Assembly: GCF_016862815.1 (NCBI RefSeq)
Contig: NZ_BONR01000003.1
Span: 124,001 to 188,000, forward strand
Reading direction: 5' to 3'
Length of the DNA stretch: 64,000 nt
DNA from: Demequina activiva
Lineage (GTDB): Bacteria; Actinomycetota; Actinomycetes; Actinomycetales; Demequinaceae
Below, one piece after another: positions 17,560 through 26,018 of the stretch. The notes under the pieces were generated by a model. That model did no database searches. It saw only the letters and a list, made by a program, of their open reading frames with translations, and was not told the DNA's origin. Position numbers and translations under genes: made by a program. How positions within the stretch are numbered: the first letter of the stretch is position 1; every line of letters begins with the position of its first letter.

Positions 17560-17991
17560 CTACTCGCAGTCGACGACCGCCTGGGCCTTGCCCAGGACAC
17601 GAGCCTCGCCGTGCTGCACCGTGAGGTCGACGCGCGCCGTGCGGCGCTCCTCGTCGAGGGCGCCGATCTTGGCCGTCACGGCGATCACCGCCTCTCCCGG
17701 GTTCGGCACCGTGATGGGGCGCGTGAAGCGCACCTGATAGTCCGAGACGTTGCCGGCGCCTGCCCACTCCTCGACCACGGAGGCCGCCGCACCCATGGTG
17801 AGCATCCCGTGCGCGATCACGCCCGGCAGTCCCACCTCCTGCGCGACCACGTCGTTGTAGTGGATGGGGTTGAAGTCGCCGGACGCTCCTGCGTAGCGCA
17901 CCAGGCTCGCGCGCGTGAAGGCCACCTCGCGTGTGGCGACCACCTGGCCCACCTCGAGCCCGTCGAAGCTGGGGCTGGTCGACTCGGTCAT
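17560..17991 (-). CDS. hadB: (3R)-hydroxyacyl-ACP dehydratase subunit HadB (MaoC hot-dog fold)
   Basis: A 143-residue MaoC-type hydratase. It carries the hydratase motif: GDFNPIHYNDVVAQEVGLPGVIAHGMLTMG, where Asp and His are catalytic. By the mycobacterial model it pairs with HadA to dehydrate 3-hydroxyacyl-ACP in fatty acid elongation. The start codon overlaps the hadA stop by 4 nt, so the two are translated together. In this genus-level context a mycolic acid role is unlikely; a general fatty-acid role is more probable. No hadC is present here. Confidence 0.85.
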   Translation of the reverse strand: MTESTSPSFDGLEVGQVVATREVAFTRASLVRYAGASGDFNPIHYNDVVAQEVGLPGVIAHGMLTMGAAASVVEEWAGAGNVSDYQVRFTRPITVPNPGEAVIAVTAKIGALDEERRTARVDLTVQHGEARVLGKAQAVVDCE

Positions 17992-18434
17992 GCGGCCTCC
18001 CTCACGGCGAGCGTGCTGAGCACGGTGGACACCGGAGCACCGTCCGCATCAGCGAGCTCGGATCGCGTGGTCACCATCGAGATGCCCGCGCGCTGCGTGA
18101 TGGAGTCGATGTGGACCGTGGTGGTGATGACGTCCCCGGCGACCAGGGGGCGGACGTGGGTGAAGCGCTCGTCTGCGTGCACGACCATCGAGAAGTCGAC
18201 TCCCACCTCGGGGTCGGTCACGACGTGGAACTCCGCTCGCTGCGCGATCACCACGGCGAAGGTGGTGGGGGCGACCAGGTCCGCGAAGCCCTCCGCATTC
18301 GCGACCGCGACGTCGCGGTGGGCTCCGGAGAAGGCATCCACGGCGTCCGCGAACTCGCGGATCTTCACGCGGGTCACCTCGTAGGGCTCGAACGGGCCGT
18401 AGGAGCGGCCCACTGCTTCTGGGTTCACTGGCAC
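17988..18434 (-). CDS. hadA: HadA-type dehydratase subunit (MaoC_dehydrat_N)
   Basis: A 148-residue hot-dog protein starting MPVNPEAVGRSYGPFEPYEVTRVKIREFADAV, the usual N-terminus of the MaoC_dehydrat_N/FAS1-like group. It lacks the Asp-x4-His hydratase motif, as expected for the non-catalytic HadA partner. GTG 18434 follows TAGGCT by 6 nt and has no ribosome site. It overlaps hadB by 4 nt. In many actinobacteria this gene directly follows rpmG; here a 1-kb gene lies between them. Confidence 0.85.
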   Translation of the reverse strand: MPVNPEAVGRSYGPFEPYEVTRVKIREFADAVDAFSGAHRDVAVANAEGFADLVAPTTFAVVIAQRAEFHVVTDPEVGVDFSMVVHADERFTHVRPLVAGDVITTTVHIDSITQRAGISMVTTRSELADADGAPVSTVLSTLAVREAA

Positions 18435-18440
18435 GCCATC

Positions 18441-18446
18441 AGCCTA
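18441..18446 (-). promoter_or_regulatory. -10 box TAGGCT, leaderless start of hadA-hadB
   Basis: On the minus strand TAGGCT, GATGGC, then GTG 18434. Confidence 0.6.
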
Positions 18447-18474
18447 GCGAAGGTCCCCGGCGCGCACCGCCGGG

Positions 18475-19491
18475 TCAGCGCCTCGCGTACTCGACCACGA
18501 GCGCGCGGTGGTCCGCGCCCGGCACGGCAGCAGTCCACGTCGACGTCGCGACCAGCGCCGCATCCCGCACCAGCATGTGATCGATGGCCGCCAGGGGCCA
18601 CGGCCGGCGGCCCTGCGGGAAGGTGAACTGGAGCCCGGACCCGGCCTGGTCCGCCGCGTCCAGGTAGCCGAGCGCCTCGATGGCTCGGAACGCGCGATGG
18701 TCTCGGGTGCTGTTGAAGTCGCCCGCGACTACGATCGGGCCCGTCTGCTGCGACAGATGCTCGGTGAGCGCGGTCATGCTCGCGTCCCAGCCGGAGTGCT
18801 CCACCGGGCCGGGCGCCGCGGGATGGACGGCGAGGACGCTCACGGACTCGTCACCGACCTCGATGTCCGCGCGCACCGCGCGGGACAGATAGCGATCGGT
18901 CGAGGACGCCGTGGTGAAGCCCGCGAGCGACTCGGCGTCCCCCAGAGGCGTGCTCGCCCACAGCCCCGTGCCGGTGACGCCGGGCTCGGCGGCCACCTCC
19001 GCGTGAGGCAGCAGGTCGGTGAGGCCCGCCGCCTCGAGAGCCTCCACCGACTCGGGCGTGACCTCCTGCGCCACGAGGACGTCCACGTCGCCCTCGCGGA
19101 CCAGGTCCACGACAGCCCGCGCATCCGCGCCGCCGTAGGTGAGGTTCACGGAGGCGACCGTCAGCACGGGGTCGCCTGTCGCATCGGCCGCTGTGAACAG
19201 GGGCGCCTGCCATGCCACGCCGAGCGCGAGCGCCGCAGCGGAGGCGACGGCCAGCGGCGCGCTGCGCACCAGCGCCGCGAGCGCGAGGGGACCCAGGCAC
19301 GCCAGCGTCATCCACGGCATGAGCGCGACCAGGAAGGCCAGCGGCCCCGTCTCCCAGCCGGTGGCACGGGCGATGACGGGCACGAGGAGCGCGGCGAGAG
19401 CGACCCATCCGAGGCTCAGGCCGGCACTCCGCCAGGGTCCGTGACCGGCGGGCGCGACGGTGGCGGTCCCCGCATGCGTCGTGCGATTCAT
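18475..19491 (-). CDS. Membrane-anchored endonuclease/exonuclease/phosphatase family protein
   Basis: 338 residues. Three or four membrane helices fill about residues 20-100, followed by an EEP-fold domain facing outside. Motifs of the DNase I-like fold are present: TVASVNLTYGG at its start, VAQEV with the metal-binding Glu, VVAGDFNSTRDHRAFR, AAIDHMLVRD, and ADHRALVVEYARR at the C-terminus. ATG 19491 follows GACACT by 6 nt; the longer frame to 19839 runs through rpmG and tRNA-Met. Members act on nucleic acids, sugar phosphates or lipids; which one applies here is unknown. It interrupts the usual rpmG-hadA adjacency. Confidence 0.85.
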   Translation of the reverse strand: MNRTTHAGTATVAPAGHGPWRSAGLSLGWVALAALLVPVIARATGWETGPLAFLVALMPWMTLACLGPLALAALVRSAPLAVASAAALALGVAWQAPLFTAADATGDPVLTVASVNLTYGGADARAVVDLVREGDVDVLVAQEVTPESVEALEAAGLTDLLPHAEVAAEPGVTGTGLWASTPLGDAESLAGFTTASSTDRYLSRAVRADIEVGDESVSVLAVHPAAPGPVEHSGWDASMTALTEHLSQQTGPIVVAGDFNSTRDHRAFRAIEALGYLDAADQAGSGLQFTFPQGRRPWPLAAIDHMLVRDAALVATSTWTAAVPGADHRALVVEYARR

Positions 19492-19497
19492 GGCGTG

Positions 19498-19503
19498 AGT
19501 GTC
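19498..19503 (-). promoter_or_regulatory. -10-like box GACACT, leaderless start of the EEP gene
   Basis: On the minus strand GACACT, CACGCC, then ATG 19491, downstream of the rpmG terminator. Confidence 0.45.
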
Positions 19504-19524
19504 GCACGCCCCGGGGCGAGAATG

Positions 19525-19562
19525 GCGAAGGCCCGCACCCTCGGGGAGGGGCGGGCCTTCGC
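19525..19562. terminator. Terminator after rpmG
   Basis: 12-bp arms GCGAAGGCCCGC and GCGGGCCTTCGC enclose a 14-nt loop, 14 nt past the rpmG stop codon. Confidence 0.8.
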
Positions 19563-19576
19563 TGGATGCTGAGGTG

Positions 19577-19741
19577 TCAGCGCGTCTCGCGGTGCGCGGT
19601 GTGCTTGCCGCACTTCCGGCAGAACTTGGAGAGCTCGACACGGTCAGGGTTGTTGCGACGGTTCTTGCGCGTGATGTAGTTGCGGTCCTTGCACTCGGTG
19701 CACGCGAGGGTGATCTTGGGACGGACGTCGTTCTTGGCCAT
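19577..19741 (-). CDS. rpmG: 50S ribosomal protein L33
   Basis: A 54-residue ribosomal large-subunit protein. It has two cysteine pairs (ACTEC and CRKC), so it is the zinc-binding C+ form. ATG 19741 with GGGAGA just upstream gives the conserved N-terminus [17 protein letters not shown]. It follows tRNA-Thr and tRNA-Met on the same strand and ends in a hairpin terminator, so the three probably form one transcript. Confidence 0.97.
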   Translation of the reverse strand: MAKNDVRPKITLACTECKDRNYITRKNRRNNPDRVELSKFCRKCGKHTAHRETR

Positions 19742-19805
19742 GGTTCTCTCCCAGCCTTGTGATGACGCGCTCGACAAGCGCGGTCGCAGACAGGTCGTCT
19801 GCTGC

Positions 19806-19879
19806 GTAGCGAGGGCGGGACTTGAACCCGCGACCCCACGATTATGAGTCGTGTGCTCTAACCAACTGAGCTACCCCGC
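19806..19879 (-). tRNA. trnM: tRNA-Met (elongator, anticodon CAT)
   Basis: The minus strand folds as a 74-nt cloverleaf with acceptor GGCGGGG/CCTCGCT, D arm GCTCAGTTGGTTAGAGC, anticodon loop CTCATAA and T arm GCGGGTTCAAGTCCCGC. It lacks the three G-C pairs of initiator tRNA in the anticodon stem, so it is read as elongator Met (a CAT-anticodon tRNA-Ile would need lysidine determinants I cannot judge). Confidence 0.93.
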
Positions 19880-19936
19880 CGCGAGAATGGCACCGCCGCC
19901 GGCCTCGTGAGAGGACGGCGGCGAAGCATTTCTCAG

Positions 19937-20009
19937 AGCCCCGACAGGGAATCGAACCCTGGACCTTTTCCTTACCATGGAAACGCTCTGCCGACTGAGC
20001 TATCGGGGC
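19937..20009 (-). tRNA. trnT: tRNA-Thr (anticodon GGT)
   Basis: A 73-nt cloverleaf on the minus strand: acceptor GCCCCGA/TCGGGGC, D arm GCTCAGTCGGCAGAGC, anticodon loop ATGGTAA, T arm CAGGGTTCGATTCCCTG. It is the first gene of the tRNA-Thr, tRNA-Met, rpmG unit. Confidence 0.97.
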
Positions 20010-20019
20010 AAGCCGGACA

Positions 20020-20049
20020 AGAATACATGCCACAGCGGGTGCTTGTGAA
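20020..20049 (-). promoter_or_regulatory. Promoter of the tRNA-Thr, tRNA-Met, rpmG unit
   Basis: Minus strand TTCACA (20049-20044), 18 nt, TATTCT (20025-20020). The start would fall near 20013, just before the tRNA. Confidence 0.5.
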
Positions 20050-20081
20050 ATCGGGCTGACGGCGGTGTCCGAGCCCCTGGC

Positions 20082-20087
20082 TAGGGT
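20082..20087 (+). promoter_or_regulatory. -10 box TAGGGT, leaderless start of the YcaQ-like gene
   Basis: TAGGGT, GGCGAT, then GTG 20094. Confidence 0.6.
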
Positions 20088-20093
20088 GGCGAT

Positions 20094-21425
20094 GTGAGCG
20101 TAGAACTCCCCCTCGACCTCGGTCCAGAGCTCAGCGCCGCCCAGGCGCGTCGCATCTTCCTGGAGGCCCAGTCCCTCTCGCGGCGGCGCCCGTCCCGGCG
20201 GCCGCGTGACGCGGACTTCGCGACGTACCTCGAGCGCCAGGGAGTGCTGCAGCTCGACACGGTGAACGTGCTGGCGCGGGCTCACTACCTGCCGCTGTAC
20301 TCGCGCTGGGGTCCGTACGAACCTGCCCGTCTCGATGCGTTCCTCTGGGGCGCTGCTGACGGGCACTCCGCGCACGCCTTCGAGCACTGGGGCCACGAGG
20401 CGTCCGTGATGCCGCTGGACCTGCTGCCCGCGATGCACCACCGGATGGTCCAGGCCACCTCGTGGAAGGCGCGCAGGCGCGTCGCGCTCGAGTCGGAGCG
20501 CCCGGGCCTCATCGCGCAGGTGACCTCCGCCGTCGACGACAGCGGACCGCTCGTCGCACGCGACCTGGAGCACCTCGCGCCTGCGCAGGGAGCTCGCGGC
20601 AGCTGGTGGGACCACGGTCACGTGAAGGACGCGCTCGAGCTGCTGTTCATCACGGGAGAGGTGGCCGCGTCCCGCGGCCGCCACTTCTCCCGCACCTACG
20701 ACGCGCCCGGGCGTGCGTGGGGCCGCCCGCCGGCGTCCCAGGGCGACTGGGGGATGCGACCGGCCGATGCGCATCAGGCACTGTTCGATCGAGCGCTGTC
20801 GGCATGCGGGATCGGCACCGCGAAGGACCTGTGCGACCACTTCCGGCTGCCCTACCAGGCAGGCACGCGCACCCCCGATGTGGCGGGAGGCAAGGCGTGG
20901 GCGGCATCTGCCGTCGAGAGGGGGCTGGCGCAGTGGGTGAGCGTCGAGGGATGGAAGGAGCCGGCGCTGCTCGCCAGCGCGGAGCCGGATGCGCAAGCGC
21001 CGTGGAGGCGCGTCGCACGCGACCCCGGTCGCACCACCGGGGTCGCGCTGCTCAGCCCCTTCGACCCCGTGTGCTGGTTCCGGCCGCGACTGCTGAGGAT
21101 GTTCGGCGTGGACTACCGCATCGAGATCTACACTCCCGAGCCTCAGCGCGTCTACGGGTACTACGCGCTGCCGCTGCTGGTGGGCGACCGCATCGTGGCC
21201 CGCCTCGACCTCAAGGCGGACCGCAAGCGCGGCGCGCTGCTGGTGCAGGCGGCGTGGCTCGAGCCGGGGCGCGCGCCCGGTGCGACGCGCATGGCGGGCG
21301 ACCGCGTGGCCGCCGAGGCGGCCGCGGAGCTGGAGGTGATGCGGGGCTGGCTGGGCCTGGACACCATCGCGGTCGCGGATCGCGGCGACCTGTCGACCGG
21401 GCTCGCCGTGGCCCTCGCTGGCTGA
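20094..21425 (+). CDS. YcaQ/AlkX-like winged-helix DNA glycosylase (HTH_42 family)
   Basis: A 443-residue protein of the HTH_42 (winged helix DNA-binding) family. Family members YcaQ and AlkZ excise alkylated bases and unhook interstrand DNA crosslinks. The catalytic Q-x-D/Q element is visible as Q53-L54-D55 in GVLQLDTVNVLARAHY, the QxD version seen in YcaQ. Other conserved parts are FEHWGHEASVMPLDLLP, RKGAL-like segments, SPFDPVCWFRPRLLRMFGVDYRIEIYTP and the YGYYALPLLVGDRIVARLDLKADR block. The GTG at 20094 comes 6 nt after TAGGGT. It is divergent from the tRNA-Thr unit. Activity on crosslinks is inferred from the family. Confidence 0.85.
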   Translation: MSVELPLDLGPELSAAQARRIFLEAQSLSRRRPSRRPRDADFATYLERQGVLQLDTVNVLARAHYLPLYSRWGPYEPARLDAFLWGAADGHSAHAFEHWGHEASVMPLDLLPAMHHRMVQATSWKARRRVALESERPGLIAQVTSAVDDSGPLVARDLEHLAPAQGARGSWWDHGHVKDALELLFITGEVAASRGRHFSRTYDAPGRAWGRPPASQGDWGMRPADAHQALFDRALSACGIGTAKDLCDHFRLPYQAGTRTPDVAGGKAWAASAVERGLAQWVSVEGWKEPALLASAEPDAQAPWRRVARDPGRTTGVALLSPFDPVCWFRPRLLRMFGVDYRIEIYTPEPQRVYGYYALPLLVGDRIVARLDLKADRKRGALLVQAAWLEPGRAPGATRMAGDRVAAEAAAELEVMRGWLGLDTIAVADRGDLSTGLAVALAG

Positions 21426-21511
21426 CCAGGCGGAATGCGGGGAGCGGGGTTAGTGTTCGAGACGAAGGCCCGCGCGCACCGGCGCGTGCGAGATGAGACG
21501 AGGAGAACTCC

Positions 21512-22993
21512 GTGACCGAGTCCCCAGCACCCGCCAGCCCCGTGGCCTCGCGCCTCAATCGCCGCGTCATCGGCATCAGCATCGGAGCCGCGCTGGGAGG
21601 CTTCCTCTTCGGCTTCGACTCCTCCGTCATCAATGGTGCCGTCGACTCGATCCAAGGCGAGTACGAGCTCTCCGACGCCTTCACCGGCTTCGCCGTCGCG
21701 TCGACGCTGCTGGGCTGCGCCGTGGGCGCGTGGTTCGCCGGGACCATCGCGAACCGCTACGGGCGCATCCGCGTGATGGTGCTCGCGTCGATCCTGTTCC
21801 TCGCATCCGCTCTGGGATCGGGCCTCGCCTTCGGCATCTGGGACCTGGTCATCTGGCGCGTGCTGGGCGGACTCGCCGTGGGAGCCGCTTCGGTGATCGC
21901 GCCGGCGTACATCGCGGAGGTCTCGCCGTCGAAGTTCCGCGGGCGCCTGGGCTCGCTGCAGCAGCTCGCGATCGTGACCGGAATCTTCACGGCGCTGCTC
22001 ACCGGCCAGCTCTTCGCGGAGGCTGCCGGCGGCGCATCGGAGGAGTTCTGGTTCGGACTCGAGGCGTGGCGGTGGATGTTCATGGCGGAGGCGATCCCGG
22101 CCGCCATCTACGGCCTCGCCGCCCTGAGGCTTCCCGAGTCGCCGCGCTACCTCGTGGGGCGCGGAGACGACAAGCAGGCCGCCGAGGTGCTGCGGATGTT
22201 CACCGGCGTCGAGGACGTCGACCACAAGATCGAGGAGATCGAGGAGTCGCTGCACCGCGAGGAGAAGCAGAGCCTGCGCGACCTGCGGGGCCGTGCCCTG
22301 GGGCTCAAGCCCATCGTGTGGACTGGCATCCTGCTGTCCGTGTTCCAGCAGTTCGTGGGCATCAACGTGATCTTCTACTACTCGACCACCCTGTGGCAGT
22401 CCGTGGGATTCGAGGAGAGCCAGGCGTTCCTGACCTCGACCATCACGTCGATCACGAACATCGTGGTCACGGTCGTCGCCATCATCCTCGTGGACCGCAT
22501 CGGGCGGCGACTGATGCTGCTCATCGGATCCGCCGGCATGACCGTCTCCCTGGGGCTCATGGCGGTCGCCTTCTCGCAGGCGATCACCGACGACGCCGGA
22601 GAGGTCACCGACTTCGTGGGCGCGTGGGGCACCATCGCCGTGGTCGGCGCGAACGCCTTCGTCGTGTTCTTCGGCGCGACCTGGGGCCCCGTGGTGTGGG
22701 TGCTGCTGGGCGAGATGTTCCCCAACCGGATTCGCGCATCGGCCCTCGCCGTCGCCGCTGCCGCGCAGTGGCTGGCCAACTGGGCCATCACGGTCTCGTT
22801 CCCGCAGATGGCCTCGATCGGCCTGACGTTCGCGTACGGGTTCTACGCCTCGATGGCGCTGCTGTCGCTGGTGTTCGTGTTCTTCCGAGTGCCGGAGACC
22901 AAGGGCATGGAGCTCGAGGCGATGAACTCCGACGTCAAGGTCAAGCGCGGGCACTTCGTGCGCGAGACCGCGGGCCCGGCTCACATCGACTGA
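21512..22993 (+). CDS. Sugar porter family MFS transporter
   Basis: A 493-residue proton- or facilitator-type sugar transporter with twelve helices. Sugar-porter signatures are visible: GFLFGFDSSVINGAV in helix 1, RYGRIR between helices 2 and 3, RVLGGLAVGAASVIAPAYIAEVSPSKFRGRLGS, PESPRYLV after helix 6, QQFVGINVIFYYS in helix 7, DRIGRR, and PETKG at the end. GTG 21512 has GAGGAG 7 nt upstream, and TAGTGT near 21450 may be the -10. It ends before a hairpin shared with tRNA-Tyr. Which sugar it carries is unknown. Confidence 0.93.
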   Translation: MTESPAPASPVASRLNRRVIGISIGAALGGFLFGFDSSVINGAVDSIQGEYELSDAFTGFAVASTLLGCAVGAWFAGTIANRYGRIRVMVLASILFLASALGSGLAFGIWDLVIWRVLGGLAVGAASVIAPAYIAEVSPSKFRGRLGSLQQLAIVTGIFTALLTGQLFAEAAGGASEEFWFGLEAWRWMFMAEAIPAAIYGLAALRLPESPRYLVGRGDDKQAAEVLRMFTGVEDVDHKIEEIEESLHREEKQSLRDLRGRALGLKPIVWTGILLSVFQQFVGINVIFYYSTTLWQSVGFEESQAFLTSTITSITNIVVTVVAIILVDRIGRRLMLLIGSAGMTVSLGLMAVAFSQAITDDAGEVTDFVGAWGTIAVVGANAFVVFFGATWGPVVWVLLGEMFPNRIRASALAVAAAAQWLANWAITVSFPQMASIGLTFAYGFYASMALLSLVFVFFRVPETKGMELEAMNSDVKVKRGHFVRETAGPAHID

Positions 22994-23064
22994 CCGCTGG
23001 GACGCGCCGCGGGTCCGTAACCGACACTCACGGACCGCTGGGGCGCGCAGGCGACACCAACGCG

Positions 23065-23094
23065 GAAGGCCCGGCGCTCAAGCGCCGGGCCTTC
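23065..23094. terminator. Bidirectional terminator between the sugar porter and tRNA-Tyr
   Basis: 14-bp perfect arms GAAGGCCCGGCGCT and AGCGCCGGGCCTTC meet with only CA between them, so the real loop is a few bases larger. It lies between convergent genes. Confidence 0.9.
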
Positions 23095-23101
23095 GTGTGT
23101 G

Positions 23102-23183
23102 TGGCAGGTGAGGGATTCGAACCCCCGAAGTCGATGACGGCTGATTTACAGTCAGCTCCCTTTGGCCGCTCGGGCAACCTGCC
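23102..23183 (-). tRNA. trnY: tRNA-Tyr (anticodon GTA)
   Basis: An 82-nt class II tRNA on the minus strand. Acceptor GGCAGGT/ACCTGCC, anticodon loop CTGTAAA with GTA, a long variable arm, T arm GGGGGTTCGAATCCCTC, discriminator A. A TATCCT box on the minus strand (23225-23220) may be its -10. Confidence 0.95.
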
Positions 23184-23317
23184 GTGCTCCCCGCTCGAAG
23201 CGAACGCGGCGCGCATGGAAGGATAGCAACAGAAACGGCCCCAGCGCTAACCGGTACGGGGCCCGCCGCACCGGCGACCGCAGCGGCGCTCCGCGCGCCC
23301 CGACTCGAGGAGGAACC

Positions 23318-23809
23318 ATGGCAGGCGACAGCACCTTCGACGTGGTGAGCAAGATCGACCGCCAGGAGGTCGACAACGCGCTCAACCAGGCGCACAAGGA
23401 GATCAACCAGCGCTACGACTTCCGCGGGGTGGGAGCCTCGATCGAGTTCTCCGGCGAGGCGATCCTCATGAAGGCCAACTCCGAGGAGCGCGTGAAGGCG
23501 GTGCTCGACGTGCTGATCGGCAAGCTCGCCAAGCGCGGCATCTCCATGAAGTCGCTCGAGTACGGCGACCCGGTGGCCTCCGGCAAGGAGTTCCGCCTGG
23601 TCGCGGACCTCAAGGAGGGGATCACTCAGGAGACGGCCAAGAAGCTGGGCAAGATCATCCGCGAGGAGGGGCCCAAGTCCGTCAAGTCGCAGATCCAGGG
23701 AGACGAGCTGCGAGTGCAGTCCAAGTCGCGTGACGATCTCCAGAAGACCATCCAGCTCCTCAAGGGTGCTGACGTGGACGTGGACCTGCAGTTCGTCAAC
23801 TTCCGCTAG
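23318..23809 (+). CDS. YajQ family nucleotide-binding protein
   Basis: 163 residues, the normal length of this conserved cytoplasmic family. The start [29 protein letters not shown], the RYDFRG element and the C-terminal block [22 protein letters not shown] are diagnostic. Family members bind tRNA, GTP or, in Xanthomonas, cyclic di-GMP; the role in actinobacteria is not settled. ATG 23318 has a strong GAGGAGGAA 3 nt upstream. Confidence 0.95.
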   Translation: MAGDSTFDVVSKIDRQEVDNALNQAHKEINQRYDFRGVGASIEFSGEAILMKANSEERVKAVLDVLIGKLAKRGISMKSLEYGDPVASGKEFRLVADLKEGITQETAKKLGKIIREEGPKSVKSQIQGDELRVQSKSRDDLQKTIQLLKGADVDVDLQFVNFR

Positions 23810-23824
23810 GCAGGCCTCGCGCGC

Positions 23825-24184
23825 TCACGGCGACTGCTGGTGCAGCATCATGCGCCAGCCGCCGCGCGAGCGCACGTAGGTGCTCGCGAGCATCGCGTCG
23901 AAGGGGTCCTCCTCGTCCCGCTCGGCGTGGACGTGATAGGTGACGACGGCCAGGCCCGCGCCCAGGTCGTGCACCTCGATGTGATCGAGGGAGTAGTCAC
24001 GCCAGCGACGCGACTCCGCCATGCCGTCGATCGCATCGCCCCGCTCCATCACGCCGAACGGGAACACCATCACGGCCTCACTGGTCAGGACCTCGTCGTA
24101 GAACTCGCGCGCATGCCCGTGGGTGAGCGCGTCCCAGCCGTCCCGCTCCAATGCGACCAGCTGCTCTGCTTCCTGCGTCCTCAT
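23825..24184 (-). CDS. SnoaL/DUF4440-like nuclear transport factor 2 fold protein
   Basis: 119 residues. The N-terminus LVALERDGWDALTHGHAREFYDEVLTSEAVMVFPFGVMERGDAI and the C-terminal strands AVVTYHVHAERD and YVRSRGGWRMMLHQQSP match small NTF2-like proteins (DUF4440/SnoaL_3). These proteins are ligand-binding or enzymatic, but the substrate is not predictable. It begins 5 nt after the pyruvate oxidase stop with its own CAGGAG, so it is read from the same message. Confidence 0.8.
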   Translation of the reverse strand: MRTQEAEQLVALERDGWDALTHGHAREFYDEVLTSEAVMVFPFGVMERGDAIDGMAESRRWRDYSLDHIEVHDLGAGLAVVTYHVHAERDEEDPFDAMLASTYVRSRGGWRMMLHQQSP

Positions 24185-24189
24185 GACCT

Positions 24190-25920
24190 TCAACTCCTGC
24201 TCTCGACTGCCTCGGTGATCTTGGCGACGGCGTAGCCCCACGCCTGGGATGCCCTCGGGTGGGGTGGCACGGCGATCTCATCGGGATTGGTGATGACATC
24301 CAGCAGCACGGGGCCGTCCTGCGCGAAGGCCCACGCCACCGCGTCGTCCACCGCACCGGGGTCCTCGACGCGTCGGGCCTGCAGCCCCATCGCGGCTGCG
24401 ACAGCAGCGAGGTCCGGGTTGTCGAGCTCCGTGCCGAAGGAGGCCTGTCCGGCCTCCTGCTGCTCCAGCTGGACCATGCCCAGCGACGCGTTGTCGAACA
24501 CGACGACCACGATGGGCAGCCGGAAGGCCACCGCCGTGCGCAGGTCGCCCAGCAGCATCATCAGCCCGCCGTCGCCGCTCATGCTCACCACGCTGCGCGT
24601 GCGATCGAGCGCCTGCGCGCCCAACGCCTGGGGAAGCGCGTTGGCCATCGATCCCAGGTTGAAGGACCCGATCAGCTCTCGCTGGCCACGCATCTCGACG
24701 AACCGCGCGAGCCAGGTGGTCGACATGCCGGTGTCGACCGTGAAGACCGCGTCGTCAGGCGCGTGGCGGTCCACGGCGGCGGCGAGCGCCTCCGGCCGGA
24801 TGCGGTCGTCCGGGTTGTCGAACACCGAGCGCACCTTCGCCACCAGGCCGCTGTCCTCGTAGTCAGGGTCCGCGACCTTGCGCTGGCGCTCGCGCCAGGC
24901 GCCGTACGTCGATCGCGCAGCCTCCAGGTGCGCGGTGTCGGCGCGCACGTCCAGCTGCGGCAGCAGCGCCGAGAGCGCATCGGCCGCATCGGCGACCACG
25001 GCGACGTCGACGCTCACGCGCCTGCCGATGTGCTGGGCACGGGCATCGATCTGGATCACCGTCGCGTCGGACGGGTAGAACTCGCGGTAGGGGAAGTCGG
25101 TGCCCACCATGAGCAGCACGTCGCACGAGGACAGCGCCTCGATCGCGCCCGGGTTGCCTAGCAGCCCGGCCTGGCCCACCTCATACGGATTGTGGCCCTC
25201 GAAGCCCGGCTTGCCCTTGAGCGTCACGACCATGGGCGCCTGCAGGCGAGCGGCCAGGGCCAGCGCCTCGTTGCGGGCTCCAGCGGCGCCCTGCCCCACG
25301 AGCATCGTCACGCTGTGCGCGTCCTGCAGCGCCGATGCGGCGGCGGCCAGCTGCTCCTCGTCGGGCAGCGGCGGGCGAGGGGCGGGCGCGAAGCGCGGCG
25401 CCGGGGCATCATCGTGCACGTCCAGCCCGCCCACATCGCCAGGGATAGTCAGCACAGCCACGCCGCGCTCGGCGTATGCCGCGTTGACGGCCTGCTCGAG
25501 CATCTGTGGCATCTGATCGGGAGAGGTCAGGGTCTGGTTCCACACCGCGACGTCGTCGAAGACGCGGTCGTTGTGGATCTCCTGGAAGTAGTCGGTGCCG
25601 ATCTCCGCCGTGGGAACCTGCCCGCAGATCGCGAGCATGGGAGTGTGGGACTTCTGGGCGTCGTACAGGCCGTTGAGCAGATGCAGCGAGCCGGGACCCA
25701 CGGTCCCCATGCACACGCCGATGGTCCCCGTGAGCTGCGACTGAGCGGACGCGGCGAACGCGCCTGCCTCCTCATGACGCACGCCGATCCATTCGACGCG
25801 CTCCTCGGTGCGGATCGCATCGGTGAGGGGATTGAGGGCGTCGCCCACCACTCCCCACACCTGCGTGACGCCGTGATCGGCCAGCGCCGTGACGATGTCT
25901 CCTGCGATCGTGCGGCTCAT
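24190..25920 (-). CDS. poxB: Pyruvate oxidase/dehydrogenase-type TPP enzyme (PoxB-like)
   Basis: 576 residues, close to the length of quinone-dependent pyruvate dehydrogenase. This peripheral membrane enzyme turns pyruvate into acetate and CO2 and passes electrons to the quinone pool. The N-terminal TPP domain has GVRHEEAGAFAASAQSQLTG, with the cofactor-activating Glu near position 50. The middle is a Rossmann domain. The C-terminal domain has the TPP/metal motif SGDGGLMMLLGDL followed by FDNAS. Two ATG codons (25923, 25920) follow GGAGG; 25920 has the better spacing. The long frame running upstream through htpX is rejected. A quinone acceptor fits the respiratory genes in this window. A related acetohydroxyacid-type activity cannot be excluded. 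Confidence 0.87.
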   Translation of the reverse strand: MSRTIAGDIVTALADHGVTQVWGVVGDALNPLTDAIRTEERVEWIGVRHEEAGAFAASAQSQLTGTIGVCMGTVGPGSLHLLNGLYDAQKSHTPMLAICGQVPTAEIGTDYFQEIHNDRVFDDVAVWNQTLTSPDQMPQMLEQAVNAAYAERGVAVLTIPGDVGGLDVHDDAPAPRFAPAPRPPLPDEEQLAAAASALQDAHSVTMLVGQGAAGARNEALALAARLQAPMVVTLKGKPGFEGHNPYEVGQAGLLGNPGAIEALSSCDVLLMVGTDFPYREFYPSDATVIQIDARAQHIGRRVSVDVAVVADAADALSALLPQLDVRADTAHLEAARSTYGAWRERQRKVADPDYEDSGLVAKVRSVFDNPDDRIRPEALAAAVDRHAPDDAVFTVDTGMSTTWLARFVEMRGQRELIGSFNLGSMANALPQALGAQALDRTRSVVSMSGDGGLMMLLGDLRTAVAFRLPIVVVVFDNASLGMVQLEQQEAGQASFGTELDNPDLAAVAAAMGLQARRVEDPGAVDDAVAWAFAQDGPVLLDVITNPDEIAVPPHPRASQAWGYAVAKITEAVESRS

Positions 25921-26018
25921 CATGCCTCCGTCGCGGGCGAGCGTCGCACGGTCGGCGACGTTCCGCGCCCACTCAGGCCAACGCGTCAGCCGTGCGCAGG
26001 CATTCCGTGGACGGCGGC

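Noticed and set aside
17560-18434. Reading hadA-hadB as mycolic-acid genes
   Set aside because: The organism markers point to Micrococcales, which lack mycolic acids; a general fatty-acid dehydratase role is more likely.
21161-22984. A 607-codon minus-strand frame opposite the sugar porter
   Set aside because: Antisense to a complete MFS gene with all family signatures; His/Arg/Glu-rich shadow composition.
19525-23094. Shared GAAGGCCCG stem arms in two terminators, considered as a mobile repeat family
   Set aside because: GGCC-rich stems are common in actinobacterial terminators; outside the arms the two sequences differ.
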